Positions 9,162-17,562 of a stretch of DNA of 64,000 bases are shown here, in pieces; within the stretch, counting starts at the first letter, position 1, and each line of letters opens with the position of its first letter. The position numbers and the translations under genes were made by a program. A model generated the notes under the pieces. The model did not search any database, was not told where the DNA came from, and saw nothing but the letters and a program-made list of their open reading frames with translations. The DNA comes from CAVVMA01 sp963788205 (GTDB lineage Bacteria > Desulfobacterota > Binatia > Binatales > Binataceae): assembly GCA_963788205.1 (NCBI GenBank), contig CAWBGG010000003.1:76863-140862 (forward strand), written 5' to 3'.

Positions 9162-9227
9162 TGCAGCATCCCTCCGGTACTGCCGTCAAGGGGATACTTA
9201 CCTACGCGGAGCGATTCTCTTTTCTGC

Positions 9228-10418
9228 TCACCCCTTCGGCAATCCCAACGTGCGTTCGCCGATGATGTTGCGCTGGATCTCGCTGGTGCCGCCGGCGATC
9301 GTATACTGGCGCGAGCTGAGCACGCGATTTTGCCAGCGCGGCGCATCCGGCACCCGTTCGGTGGCCTCGCCGAGCAGCGCGTAGTTGCCGAGCAACTCGG
9401 TCGCGAACTGCGCGATCCGCACGCCCAGCTCCGATCCGGACAACTTGAGCACCGAGCCCTCGGGTCCGGGCGGCAGGCCCTTGAGTCTCCGCGTCAGCGA
9501 CCGCAGCCGCGTGTACTTGGCGGCTTCGCATTCGATCGCGAACTGCGCCAGCCGCTGCCGCACCCATCGATTTTCCCACGCCGGCCGGTCGTCGATCCGA
9601 ATGCGGCGCGCGAGCTGGACCAATCGCCGCACCTGCGAATGGTGACCGCCGCCGCCGGCGCCGCCACGTTCGTACATCAGGGTGGTCATCGCCACTTTCC
9701 AGCCTTCGTTCAACGGGCCGACGAGATTATGCCGCGGCAGGCGCGCATCTTCGAAGAACACCTCGTTGAAATGCGCATGACCGTTCATCAGCACCAGCGG
9801 GCGCACGGTGACGCCCTCGGTCTTCATGTCGAGCAGCAGGTAACTTATCCCGCGATGCTTGGGCGCGTCGGGGTCGGTCCGTGCCAGCAGGAACATCCAG
9901 TCGGCGTATTGCGCGCCGGAGGTCCATACCTTCTGGCCGTTGAGCACGAAGTAATCGCCGCTGTCGACCGCGCGAGTTTGCAACGAGGCGAGATCGGAAC
10001 CGGCGCTCGGCTCGGAGTAACCTTGGCACCAGATGTCTTCGCCGCTGAGGATGCGCGGTAAAAAGCGGAGCTTCTGTTCGGGCGTGCCCCATTGCATCAG
10101 CGTGGGACCGCACAGCCCGATACCCGCGTATCCCGGCAGCACCGGTCCGCGCGCGCGGCCGTACTCCTCGTCGAAGATCACCTGCTCGATCAGGCTGACA
10201 GCGCGTCCGCCGTATTCGCGCGGCCACGACATCCCGACCCATCCGGCGGCGTGCATCCTGGATTGCCATCGGCGGCGCATCTCGAACACTTCGCGATTGG
10301 GCGCGACGCGCTCGTCCATCGAGTCGTCGACGCGCAGCTCTTTGGCCAGGTTCGCCTCCAGCCAGGCGCGTACCTTGAGCCGAAAGGCTTCCTGCTCGGG
10401 GGAATATTCGAAATCCAT
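9228..10418 (-). CDS. Acyl-CoA dehydrogenase
   Basis: The protein has 396 residues from ATG 10418 (MDFEYSPEQEAFRLKVRAWL), one base after the stop of the upstream amidohydrolase gene, so the pair is an operon. Family landmarks are GYSEPSAGSDLASLQTRA (FAD/substrate contacts), VWTSGAQYADWMFLLART, and the C-terminal YTIAGGTSEIQRNIIGERTLGLPKG. These FAD enzymes introduce an alpha-beta double bond into acyl-CoA and pass electrons to ETF. A large Gly-rich loop (MYERGGAGGGGHHSQVRRL) suggests the long-chain or cholesterol side-chain branch rather than a short-chain enzyme. Substrate not predictable. Confidence 0.92.
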   Translation of the reverse strand: MDFEYSPEQEAFRLKVRAWLEANLAKELRVDDSMDERVAPNREVFEMRRRWQSRMHAAGWVGMSWPREYGGRAVSLIEQVIFDEEYGRARGPVLPGYAGIGLCGPTLMQWGTPEQKLRFLPRILSGEDIWCQGYSEPSAGSDLASLQTRAVDSGDYFVLNGQKVWTSGAQYADWMFLLARTDPDAPKHRGISYLLLDMKTEGVTVRPLVLMNGHAHFNEVFFEDARLPRHNLVGPLNEGWKVAMTTLMYERGGAGGGGHHSQVRRLVQLARRIRIDDRPAWENRWVRQRLAQFAIECEAAKYTRLRSLTRRLKGLPPGPEGSVLKLSGSELGVRIAQFATELLGNYALLGEATERVPDAPRWQNRVLSSRQYTIAGGTSEIQRNIIGERTLGLPKG

Positions 10419-10419
10419 G

Positions 10420-11535
10420 TCAGTTGAGCCGGAATGCGCGGGCGGCGTTGTCCCACAGAATCTTGCGCTTGCTCGCTTCGGGAATCGGTTGCTCCTCCAT
10501 CTTCTTGAGCGCCCAAGGCCAGGTGCCGTCGGGATGCGGATAGTCGGTGTTCCAGACAAAGTTGTTGTCGCCGGCCAGATCGATCGCGGCCTTGAGCGTC
10601 GGCTCATCCGAGCGGCAGGCGACGAAGACGTTGCGCTTGAAGTATTCGGTCGGCCGCAGCTTCAGATCGGGATGCTCGGCGTTGCCGCTGAAGTCCCAAT
10701 GCTGTTCCATCCGCTGTAGCCAATACGGTGTCCATCCCGCGTCGGCTTCTACATGAACCACGGTGAGGCGCGGGAAGTGCTCGAACACGCCGCCCCAGAT
10801 CAGGCAGGTCATCGCGTACATCGCTTCGAACGGATGCGCCAGAATGTGGCCCGAGGTGTGAGTGTCCATCCGCTCGCCAAATGACGGCAGCCGCGGCGAG
10901 CCGGAGTCGTGGATCGAGATCGGGCGGTCGAGCTGCTCGATTTCCGCCCACAGCGGCCAGTAATCGCGATGATTCAGGTTGCGGCCTTTGATCGGATTGG
11001 GACGCACATAATAGCTGACCGCGCCCATCGCGGCCGTGCGGCGCGCCTCCGCGATCGCGCGGTCAACGTCCTGCAGCGGCAGCATCGCGGCGAAGCGCAG
11101 GCGCTCGGGCGCCTTGCGGCAATACTCGCAGCTCCAGTTGTTGTAGGCCGCGCAGCAGGCGGCCAGCAGCGCGGTATCGCGGAACTCGCGCCCGAGCATC
11201 TGGCCGCCGACGGTCGGATACATGATCTGCACGTCGACGCCTTCCTCATCCATGTCGCCCAGGCGGGACTCGGCGCTGAAGCCGGCCTTGCGCGCGCGCT
11301 CGAAGCGCTGCATCCCCTTGGCGACCGCGGCCAGGAACTCAGGCGCCGCGAACGGGTACTTGCCCTCTTCGGCGGTGAACGATTCGCCTTCGACCATGAT
11401 GGTCTTGCGGCCCGCGGGCGTTGTGCCCAGCCGCGGAGCGGCCGCCTTGAAGCGGTCGTCGATGTACTTCTCCCAGACCCACGGCGGTTCCATCTGATGA
11501 GTATCGGTGTCGACGATTTTCCATCCGTTGCGCAT
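10420..11535 (-). CDS. Amidohydrolase 2 family metal-dependent hydrolase
   Basis: The protein has 371 residues from ATG 11535, with GAGGA upstream; a TTG at 11559 is a weaker choice. It opens with the metal-binding strand WKIVDTDTHQMEPPWVWEKY and shows the mid-protein MYPTVGGQM, HVEADAGWTPYWLQRM and the C-terminal WNTDYPHPDGTWPWALKKM signature of the ACMSD/amidohydrolase-2 family. The usual first-strand DxHxH or ExxxxH appears here as DxDxHxxE. Such proteins perform decarboxylation or hydrolysis and are common next to acyl-CoA dehydrogenases in actinobacterial and Binatota-like genomes. The downstream acyl-CoA dehydrogenase starts one base after its stop, so both probably serve one degradation pathway. 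Confidence 0.88.
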   Translation of the reverse strand: MRNGWKIVDTDTHQMEPPWVWEKYIDDRFKAAAPRLGTTPAGRKTIMVEGESFTAEEGKYPFAAPEFLAAVAKGMQRFERARKAGFSAESRLGDMDEEGVDVQIMYPTVGGQMLGREFRDTALLAACCAAYNNWSCEYCRKAPERLRFAAMLPLQDVDRAIAEARRTAAMGAVSYYVRPNPIKGRNLNHRDYWPLWAEIEQLDRPISIHDSGSPRLPSFGERMDTHTSGHILAHPFEAMYAMTCLIWGGVFEHFPRLTVVHVEADAGWTPYWLQRMEQHWDFSGNAEHPDLKLRPTEYFKRNVFVACRSDEPTLKAAIDLAGDNNFVWNTDYPHPDGTWPWALKKMEEQPIPEASKRKILWDNAARAFRLN

Positions 11536-11634
11536 TGGCCTGATCCTCGATCCCTTCAATACGACTGCGGCGGGCTTCGCGTCAAAGCCATTGAGTTGTC
11601 GGATTCGCTCCGATGGCGATGTCGTGAAAGTGGC

Positions 11635-12925
11635 TCAGATCCAATGCCGCATCGGCGCGCCGCGGTAGCGCATCCGGGGACGAATCAGCCGGTTGTCGGC
11701 GTACTGTTCCAGGCTGTGCGCGATCCATCCGGCGGTGCGTCCGACTGCGAAGATCGCCGCCGGCAGGCTCTGCGAGAAGCCCAGCATCCCGGCGCACACG
11801 GTCAAATAGAAATCGAGATTGGGGCGCAGGCGATGGCGCTTCCAGACCGCGGCTTCGACCTTGAGCGCGGTCTCGAGCAAGCGCCGGCCCTTGCGGCGCG
11901 CGATCGCGGCCGGCATTGCGCTTGAGCAGCACCGCGCGCGGGTCGCCTTCGGGATAGATCGCGTGGCCGAAACCGGGCGGCAGTTGCTGCTCGCGCGCGA
12001 AACCGTCCAGGCATTGGTTGATTCGGACGCCCTCGCCGAGCGCCGCGAACATCCGCTCGATGCGATCGCATGCGCCGCCATGAATCGGACCCGACAACGA
12101 GCAGAGCGAGGCCAGCACCGAGGCGTACAGGTCGGCGCCGGTGCTCGCGATCACGCGCGCGGCGAAAGTCGAGGCGTTGAGCTCGTGCTCGGCGCAAGCC
12201 ACCAGCATGTGATCGAGCGCATGGATTTCCCATTCGGCGGGCGTGGCGGCGTGGGCCGTGCCCAGCAGCCGCGCGGCCATCGCGGGACCGGTCTGGCCGC
12301 CGCGCGGTGCGGCATTTCTGGCCAGTGCGAGCGGCAACACGCTGATTATCGAGGTCGCCTGTTGGATTCGCGCGCGGGCGCCCTGATGATGTTCCAGGGC
12401 GGCCAGGCTCGGCATCACCGCCGCGAGCTTCCATACCGGCGGCGCGTCCCGGCCGACCGCGCGCAGGGCCGCGGCGACGGAATCAGGGATACGCGCGCCG
12501 GAGATTTCGGCCGCCAGCGCCGCGACCTCCTCGAGCCGCGGCGGCTCGCCGCTCCATAGCAGCAGGCATACCTCCTCGAACGAGGCGCGCGCGACCAGCT
12601 CCTCGATCGGATAGCCGCGGTAGCAGAGGCGTCCGTCGATAATCGCGCTGACCGCCGATTCGGCGACGATTACGCCCGGCGCGCCGGCGTCCGCGGCGGG
12701 CGCCTGCGCCACCGTGACCCACGAAGTCGCCGGCGGCAGGCTGCGCCCGCGCCGTCCGCGCTCGGGGGCGACCACGCCGCGCAGCGCCTCGATATCGTCG
12801 CGGCGATAGAGCGCCTGGCGCCCGATCTTGCGCCGATAGCTCTTGACCCATCCGCGGCTCACGTAGGCGTAGAGCGTGCCGAGCTTGACGCCCAGCACGC
12901 CGGCGGCCTGTGACGCGGTGAGCAT
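11635..12925 (-). CDS. Citrate synthase family protein with N-terminal HTH, frameshifted
   Basis: ATG 12925 has GAGGGGG seven bases upstream. The first ~50 residues form an excisionase/MerR-like DNA-binding helix set (LTASQAAGVLGVKLGTLYAYVSRGWV), followed by the citrate synthase fold: VSAIIDGRLCYRGYPIEEL, HALDHMLVACAEHELNAST, SGPIHGGA and PGFGHAIYPEGDPRA. After GDPRAVLL the frame shifts near 11918-11926; the continuation (RRKGRRLLETALKVEAAVW, then VGRTAGWIAHSLEQ) is in the neighbouring frame and stops at 11635. One base too many explains it. Citrate synthases with such an N-terminal domain are a recognised subgroup whose substrate (oxaloacetate or propionyl-CoA partner) is uncertain. Genuine mutation or sequencing error cannot be told apart here. 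Confidence 0.85.
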
Positions 12926-13048
12926 CGCGGCCCCCTCGGAATTGCCCCTGGCCACGGACAGATTGCGCCATCGCGGGCCCGGCTGGTCAAGCGCCTGGTG
13001 GCGCGGCGGCCGGACCTGGGCGGTTGCTCGGTGCATGATCGATTCTTC

Positions 13049-13077
13049 TTGAATCAAGTTATATAAAGTTCTATACA
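13049..13077 (+). promoter_or_regulatory. Candidate sigma70-type promoter in divergent gap
   Basis: The short region between the citrate synthase gene and the DRE-TIM gene is AT-rich against a GC-rich background. TTGAAT (13049-13054) and TATACA (13072-13077) are separated by 17 bases and point towards the gene at 13113, whose AGGAGG lies at 13098-13103. The gap must also serve the divergent gene. Confidence 0.5.
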
Positions 13078-13112
13078 GTACAGTCGAGAGAGTCGAGAGG
13101 AGGCGGCAAGCG

Positions 13113-14489
13113 ATGCAAAACTCAGGCGGACAGCAACTGCGCGACGTGGCGGAGCCTAACCTGCTGCGCGAAATCTTTCCCTACGACGCGGTGCCCAAAA
13201 TCGTTTTCGAGGGCGCGGTCGAGCCGCTGGACCCCGCGCCGGAGTTCTACATTACCGATACGACCTTCCGCGACGGCCAGCAGGCGCGGCCACCTTACAC
13301 CGTGCGGCAAATCGCCGACCTGTACGCGATGCTCCATCGGCTGGGCGGACCCAACGGTGTGATCCGCCAGTGCGAATTTTTTCTGTATACCAATGTCGAT
13401 CGCCAGGCGCTGCAAAAATGCCTCGAAACCGGCTACGCGTTTCCCGAAGTTACGGGCTGGATTCGCGCGGTCAAGTCTGACTTGCGCCTGGTCAAGGAGA
13501 TGGGCCTGGCCGAGACCGGAATTCTGACTTCGTGCTCCGACTATCATATTTTCCACAAGCTCAAAAAAACGCGGCGCGAGGCGTTCGACGATTACATTGG
13601 CTTGGCGCAGGCGGCGCTCGATCTGGGCTTGCGCATCCGCTGCCATCTGGAGGACGCGACGCGCGCCGACTTTTACGGCTTCGTGGCGCCGTTCGTGTCG
13701 CGATTGATGGAGCTAGGCAAGGCGAGTGGCCGCCCAGTCAAGATCCGGGTCTGCGATACGCTGGGGTTCGGCGTGCCATTTCCGGGCGTCGCGCTGCCGC
13801 GTAGCGTGCCCAAGCTGATCACGGCGTTGCGGCGCGAATGCGGTGTGCCGCCGGAGTGCCTGGAATGGCATGGGCACAATGATTTCCACAAGGTGCTCGC
13901 CAACGCGACCGCGGCCTGGTTGTACGGATGTATGTACGCCAACGGCACGCTGCTGGGCTTCGGCGAACGCACCGGAAATCCGCCGCTGGAGGGCCTGCTT
14001 ATCGACTACGTATCGCTAAAGGGCGATACCAACGGCGTCGATTTGTCGGTGATTACGGAAATCGCGCGCTACTTCGAGCGCGAGATCGGGTATCAGATTC
14101 CGCCGATGTATCCATTCGTCGGCAGCGATTTCAATATCACGCGGGCCGGAATCCATGCCGACGGGCTGCTCAAGGACGAAGAGATTTACAATATCTTCGA
14201 CACCGCGAAGTTGCTCGGCAGGCCACCGCGGGTCGCGGTCGACAAGACCTCGGGCAGTGCGGGGATAGCGTGGTGGATCAACGACTACTTCAAGCTCGCG
14301 CGCGACCGGCAAGTGAACAAGCATTCGCCGGCCGTCGCGCAGATCGCACAGTGGATCGACGCTCAATATCGCGACGGCAGGACCACCTCGATTTCCGACC
14401 CCGAGATGCTCGCGCAAGTCCGCGAGCATCTGCCGCACCTGTGGGAGGAGCGCGTGGCCGAGCCGGCCGCGGCAGAGGGGGTAGGTTAA
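13113..14489 (+). CDS. DRE-TIM (HMGL-like) acyltransferase, candidate citrate (Re)-synthase
   Basis: The 458-residue protein belongs to the isopropylmalate/homocitrate synthase superfamily. The catalytic FRDGQQ strand is near residue 53 (TDTTFRDGQQ), the metal-binding HGHND near residue 254, and GERTGNPP near residue 290. Gln replaces the second acidic residue in the usual LRDGEQ. This version, with a LYAMLHRLGGPNGVIRQCEFFLY segment, resembles the branch that includes citrate (Re)-synthases and poorly characterised homologues, rather than LeuA. AGGAGG precedes the ATG and a plausible promoter lies upstream. Divergent pairing with a citrate synthase-fold gene suggests both act on related acyl-CoA condensations, but that is inference. 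Confidence 0.85.
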   Translation: MQNSGGQQLRDVAEPNLLREIFPYDAVPKIVFEGAVEPLDPAPEFYITDTTFRDGQQARPPYTVRQIADLYAMLHRLGGPNGVIRQCEFFLYTNVDRQALQKCLETGYAFPEVTGWIRAVKSDLRLVKEMGLAETGILTSCSDYHIFHKLKKTRREAFDDYIGLAQAALDLGLRIRCHLEDATRADFYGFVAPFVSRLMELGKASGRPVKIRVCDTLGFGVPFPGVALPRSVPKLITALRRECGVPPECLEWHGHNDFHKVLANATAAWLYGCMYANGTLLGFGERTGNPPLEGLLIDYVSLKGDTNGVDLSVITEIARYFEREIGYQIPPMYPFVGSDFNITRAGIHADGLLKDEEIYNIFDTAKLLGRPPRVAVDKTSGSAGIAWWINDYFKLARDRQVNKHSPAVAQIAQWIDAQYRDGRTTSISDPEMLAQVREHLPHLWEERVAEPAAAEGVG

Positions 14490-14758
14490 GGCGAAAGTCG
14501 CCCCGGACATTCGATACGCGGAACGGCCGTTGCTACCGTGGTGAGCGTTTCTCGTGTACAACGTCGAGGTGTTCCTCGAACAGGACGACTGGCTCGCACA
14601 CCTGGTCGAGCTCCCGAACGTTTCGGCATTCGGTGTTGCGCCAGAGAAGGTGCCCGGGGGACTCGACATCGCGTTGAGATTGGTCAAGGAGCTTTACGCA
14701 GTGCGGGCAATCGAAATTCTGTCTGGCATCGGCAGCTTGGCCAAGGAAGGAGCCCTAG

Positions 14759-16075
14759 CAGGCTGTTGAGAAACCCCTTTCGATAGGATCGACAGATGGG
14801 TTTGCATCTATATAGTGGAAGGAGGCCAGTTGGGTAGAGGAGGAAGCGGAAGATGCGCGGCTACGATCGGCCCCAGACCACGATGCTGACCCTGGTTAAC
14901 CCTGAGCAGCGGGTACCAAGCAACCATCCGATCAGGTTGATCAAGGGGCTGGCGGAGGTGGCGCTCAAAGAACTCTCGGCGCGGTTGGAGCAGATGTACA
15001 GTGAAGTGGGCCGGCCCTCGATCCCGCCGGAGCGGTTGTTGAAAGCCTCGCTGTTGATGGCGCTGTACAGCGTGCGCAGCGAGCGGCTGTTGTGCGAGCA
15101 GTTGGAGTATAACCTGTTGTTCCGCTGGTTCCTGGATATGAACTGGGACGAGGCGGGCTTCGACCACTCCAGCTTCAGCCGCAATCGGGCGCGGTTGCTT
15201 GAGCACGACCTGGCAGGCGAGTTTTTCCGCACCGTAGTGGCGGCGGCCCGTGCGCTGAAGCTAACCAGCGACGAGCACTTTACGGTGGATGGCACGCTGA
15301 TCGAAGCCTGGGCCTCGCTCAAGAGCTTCAAGCGCAGGGATGCGGGCCCGACTGAGCCCCCCGCTGACCCGGGCAATCCGACAGTGAACTTCCACGGCGA
15401 GCGGCGCACCAATCAGACCCACCAGTCTACGACCGATCCCGAGGCGCAGCTGGCCAAGAAGGGTGCGGGCAAGGAGGCCAAGCTTTGTTACTCGGCCCAC
15501 GCCCTGATGGAGAATCGCAACACCATCTTGATCGACTTTCAGGTGGAGCCGGCGGATGGACGTGCCGAGCGGCGCGCGGCGCTGGCAATGGTCGGCGAGA
15601 GTCTGCCCGGGCGCCGCAGGATCACGCTGGGCGGCGACAAGGGCTACGATACCCACGATTTCGTGGAGTCCTGCCGTGCGCTCAAGGTCACCCCGCACGT
15701 GGCGCAGAATCTGGCGCGCGCAGGTGGCTCCGCCATCGACGCTCGTACTGTGCGCCATGGGGGCTACGCTGTCAGCCAATGGATCCGTAAGCGGGTCGAG
15801 GAAACCTTCGGCTGGATGAAGACCATCGGCGGGCTGCGGCGCACGCGCTATCGCGGTCGCGAGCGCGTCCAGATGCACGCCTACTTGGTCGCCGCCGCCT
15901 ACAACCTGCTCAGAATCGCCAAGCTCAGTGGGGCTCCGGCATGAATCATCAATCCACACCACTGTTCCATGCCGCGCGGCGCATGAAAGTGGCTCGCGGG
16001 TAGACCTGTAATCCCAGCGTTGCGCTCTTAACGAACTACGAAACTGAGTAATCAACCCCTTTCCTCAACAGCCTG
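14759..16075 (+). mobile_element. IS5-family insertion sequence with CTAG duplication
   Basis: The element is 1317 bp, ends in CAGGCTGTTGAG inverted repeats (left from 14759, right back from 16075, one mismatch within 15) and is bordered by CTAG at 14755-14758 and 16076-16079. CTAG fits the YTAR target preference of the IS5 subgroup. It interrupts a HEPN-like gene in its first quarter. Confidence 0.93.
14853..15944 (+). CDS. IS5-family transposase
   Basis: This 363-residue transposase has the IS5 N-terminal domain (NPEQRVPSNHPIRLIKGL, RPSIPPERLLKASLLMALYS, LLCEQLEYNLLFRWFL) and a DDE core with TVDGTLIEAWASLKSFK, GGDKGYDTHDFV and RKRVEETFGWMKTIGG. The intact C-terminus (AYLVAAAYNLLRIAKL) suggests a functional enzyme. 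GAGGAGGAAGCGGAAG provides a ribosome-binding region before the ATG. Confidence 0.95.
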   Translation: MRGYDRPQTTMLTLVNPEQRVPSNHPIRLIKGLAEVALKELSARLEQMYSEVGRPSIPPERLLKASLLMALYSVRSERLLCEQLEYNLLFRWFLDMNWDEAGFDHSSFSRNRARLLEHDLAGEFFRTVVAAARALKLTSDEHFTVDGTLIEAWASLKSFKRRDAGPTEPPADPGNPTVNFHGERRTNQTHQSTTDPEAQLAKKGAGKEAKLCYSAHALMENRNTILIDFQVEPADGRAERRAALAMVGESLPGRRRITLGGDKGYDTHDFVESCRALKVTPHVAQNLARAGGSAIDARTVRHGGYAVSQWIRKRVEETFGWMKTIGGLRRTRYRGRERVQMHAYLVAAAYNLLRIAKLSGAPA

Positions 16076-16737
16076 CTAGAATTTGGGGATACAGCTGATT
16101 TCTTCTGGAAAGCTCCCACTCTAATCGACCATGAGACAGAAATTGAGAAGGCTAAGCTGGACGAGTATTTTCCAAACGACACGAGCACGCGGGCCCTGCG
16201 GTGGCGGCTCGAATCACGCAAGCTGGAACAGATATTCCCGTACCTAATGTCGGCGGGCAATGTCTTCACGGTTGTATCACTGTTCGAAACGTATCTGCTG
16301 CGCCTCTGCCTCCTGATTCAGGCTCTCTCCGGGGCGCGCCTCGGGGACACCAAGGGACAGGGAATTCCTCGCGCCTTAGAATATTTGCGTCACACGGGAA
16401 TTGAGGGGACACGCCTCCAACTCTGGACTCAAGTCGACGCAGCGCTGAAGATCCGCAACTGTCTGATGCACGCGAGCGGCTTTCTTACGCATTCTCGCGA
16501 CGCGAAGGAGCTCCGGCGCATTCTCAAAAGCGGGACGTTTTTGCCTCAAAAACATCGCAAGAACAAGGGCATAATACAAATCGTTGAAACGGACCTGGGC
16601 CAGCGACTTCAGATTGCCAACGAATACCCTTGGTTACTTTCCTCATATCTGAGAGACTTTTTTTGGGACTTGTGTCAGCTCGCAAAGACGAGCTTTTCAG
16701 GAGCGATCCCAAGCGGCAAAGAAGGTAAGCAAAGGGA

Positions 16738-17196
16738 ATGGAAGAAAAGCGAATAACCGACCTCGCCCGAGAGCTAGGAATTTCTGAGCGGGCCGTTCAG
16801 ACCCAGTTGCGTGAGAAATCGCTTAGCGATGCCCACAAAGAAGACCTTGTGATTGAAAGAATTCAAAGCCGGCTCGAGCGGGGCGGATGGAGATGCGAAG
16901 TCAAGTCGGGGCACAAGCACGGAATTGACATAGAAGCTACAAGGGGCTCGGGTCGCTGGATAATAGAGGTAAAAGGTTACACGATGCGATACGAGCAGAA
17001 CCGAGGCTACTTCCTCTATGTCCTCGGAGATCTGCTGATGAAGATGCACGAGCGGAGCGCAGACTATAGCGTCGGCCTTCCGGACGTTCCACAGTATCGA
17101 AAGCTGTGGGAGCGTTTTCCGGCGTTGGCGAAGGAGCGTAGCTGTCTCACGTGCCTTTTTGTCTCCGAATCCGGCGAGATCGATGTGGCTCGCTGA
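16738..17196 (+). CDS. Small HTH plus PD-(D/E)XK nuclease-like protein
   Basis: The 152-residue protein begins with a short helix-turn-helix (ITDLARELGISERAVQTQLREK) and continues into a restriction-endonuclease-like core: VIERIQSRLERGGWRCEVKSG, then GIDIEATRGSGRWIIEVKGY near residues 66-85. The D...ExK arrangement (GIDIEA, IEVKG) is the PD-(D/E)XK catalytic signature. The C-terminal half (YFLYVLGDLLMKMHERSADYSVGLPD) resembles proteins that surround such cores in restriction or hypothetical defence proteins. Its start overlaps the end of the HEPN-like gene by 19 bases, indicating translational coupling and joint function. The nuclease label is inferred from the motif; no closer family is recognised. 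Confidence 0.6.
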   Translation: MEEKRITDLARELGISERAVQTQLREKSLSDAHKEDLVIERIQSRLERGGWRCEVKSGHKHGIDIEATRGSGRWIIEVKGYTMRYEQNRGYFLYVLGDLLMKMHERSADYSVGLPDVPQYRKLWERFPALAKERSCLTCLFVSESGEIDVAR

Positions 17197-17399
17197 AACA
17201 TCGCCCTTTGACAACGGCGTTCAGTGATCGTGACAGTGCCCACAAACCGCCGCGGGTGTTCGCAGGGGCAACAAATCGGCTGATTGAATAGCCAACTACA
17301 CCGGCCTGGCAGCTTCCACACAAAAGGTGCTGGCAGCACATAACGTCCGCCGCCAGTGTCCTGAGTTGGAAGTTCCCGCACAAGCTCGCCTGGTTTGTA

Positions 17400-17499
17400 A
17401 GCCCTCGCCCGCAAGGGTCGGGGTGCGGATCAGGTAGGGAAAAAGAATCCGTCTGTAGGTCCCTTGCCCACACGCTCTCCCACCTTGCGGGCGAGGGCT
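17400..17499. repeat. Perfect 17-bp inverted repeat in intergenic gap
   Basis: The 366-bp gap between the nuclease-like gene and the convergent acyl-CoA dehydrogenase gene has no plausible gene. It holds a perfect inverted repeat, 17400-17416 (AGCCCTCGCCCGCAAGG) and 17483-17499, separated by 66 bases. Just left, 17356-17367 (GTGTCCTGAGTT) is identical to the outer 12 bases of the IS630 element at 22617, which may be a solo end. The long hairpin could mark the convergent 3' ends. Confidence 0.7.
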
Positions 17500-17562
17500 C
17501 AGACAACTCCGCAGCCCTCCCAAAGCGCACCTCGGGCTTTGGCGGCCTAGGCTGCGCCAAGC

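Larger units (their letters stand above)
7062..9202 (+). mobile_element. IS1595-family transposon carrying a passenger protease gene
   Basis: The element is 2141 bp. It has perfect 30-bp terminal inverted repeats (7062-7091 and 9173-9202) and a perfect 8-bp target duplication TACGCGGA at 7054-7061 and 9203-9210; 8 bp is the duplication length known for IS1595. Inside are a transposase reading rightward from the left end and a trypsin-like protease gene reading leftward from the right end. The two genes converge around 8070-8202, and both start within about 20-50 bp of the terminal repeats. Perfect ends and duplication point to a recent insertion. Confidence 0.95.
14554..16756 (+). pseudogene. 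HEPN-like protein with HicB-like N-terminus, split by an IS5 element
   Basis: Bases 14554-14758 and 16080-16756 join in frame once the insertion and one CTAG copy are removed, giving 293 residues from GTG 14554. The first ~60 residues (VYNVEVFLEQDDWLAHLVELPNVS in part) weakly resemble HicB antitoxins. The C-terminal half contains LKIRNCLMHASG, an RNxxxH motif of the HEPN RNase superfamily, and ends in a helix-rich GQRLQIANEYPWLLSSYLRDFF segment. The 3' piece alone remains open from at least 16082 and might be expressed from an internal start such as 16247. It overlaps the next gene by 19 bases. The domain calls are from motif reading only. Confidence 0.55.

Noticed and set aside
8817..10061. 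414-codon + strand frame across the IS1595 right end and the acyl-CoA dehydrogenase
   Set aside because: It crosses the transposon border and target duplication and is antisense to two recognised genes.
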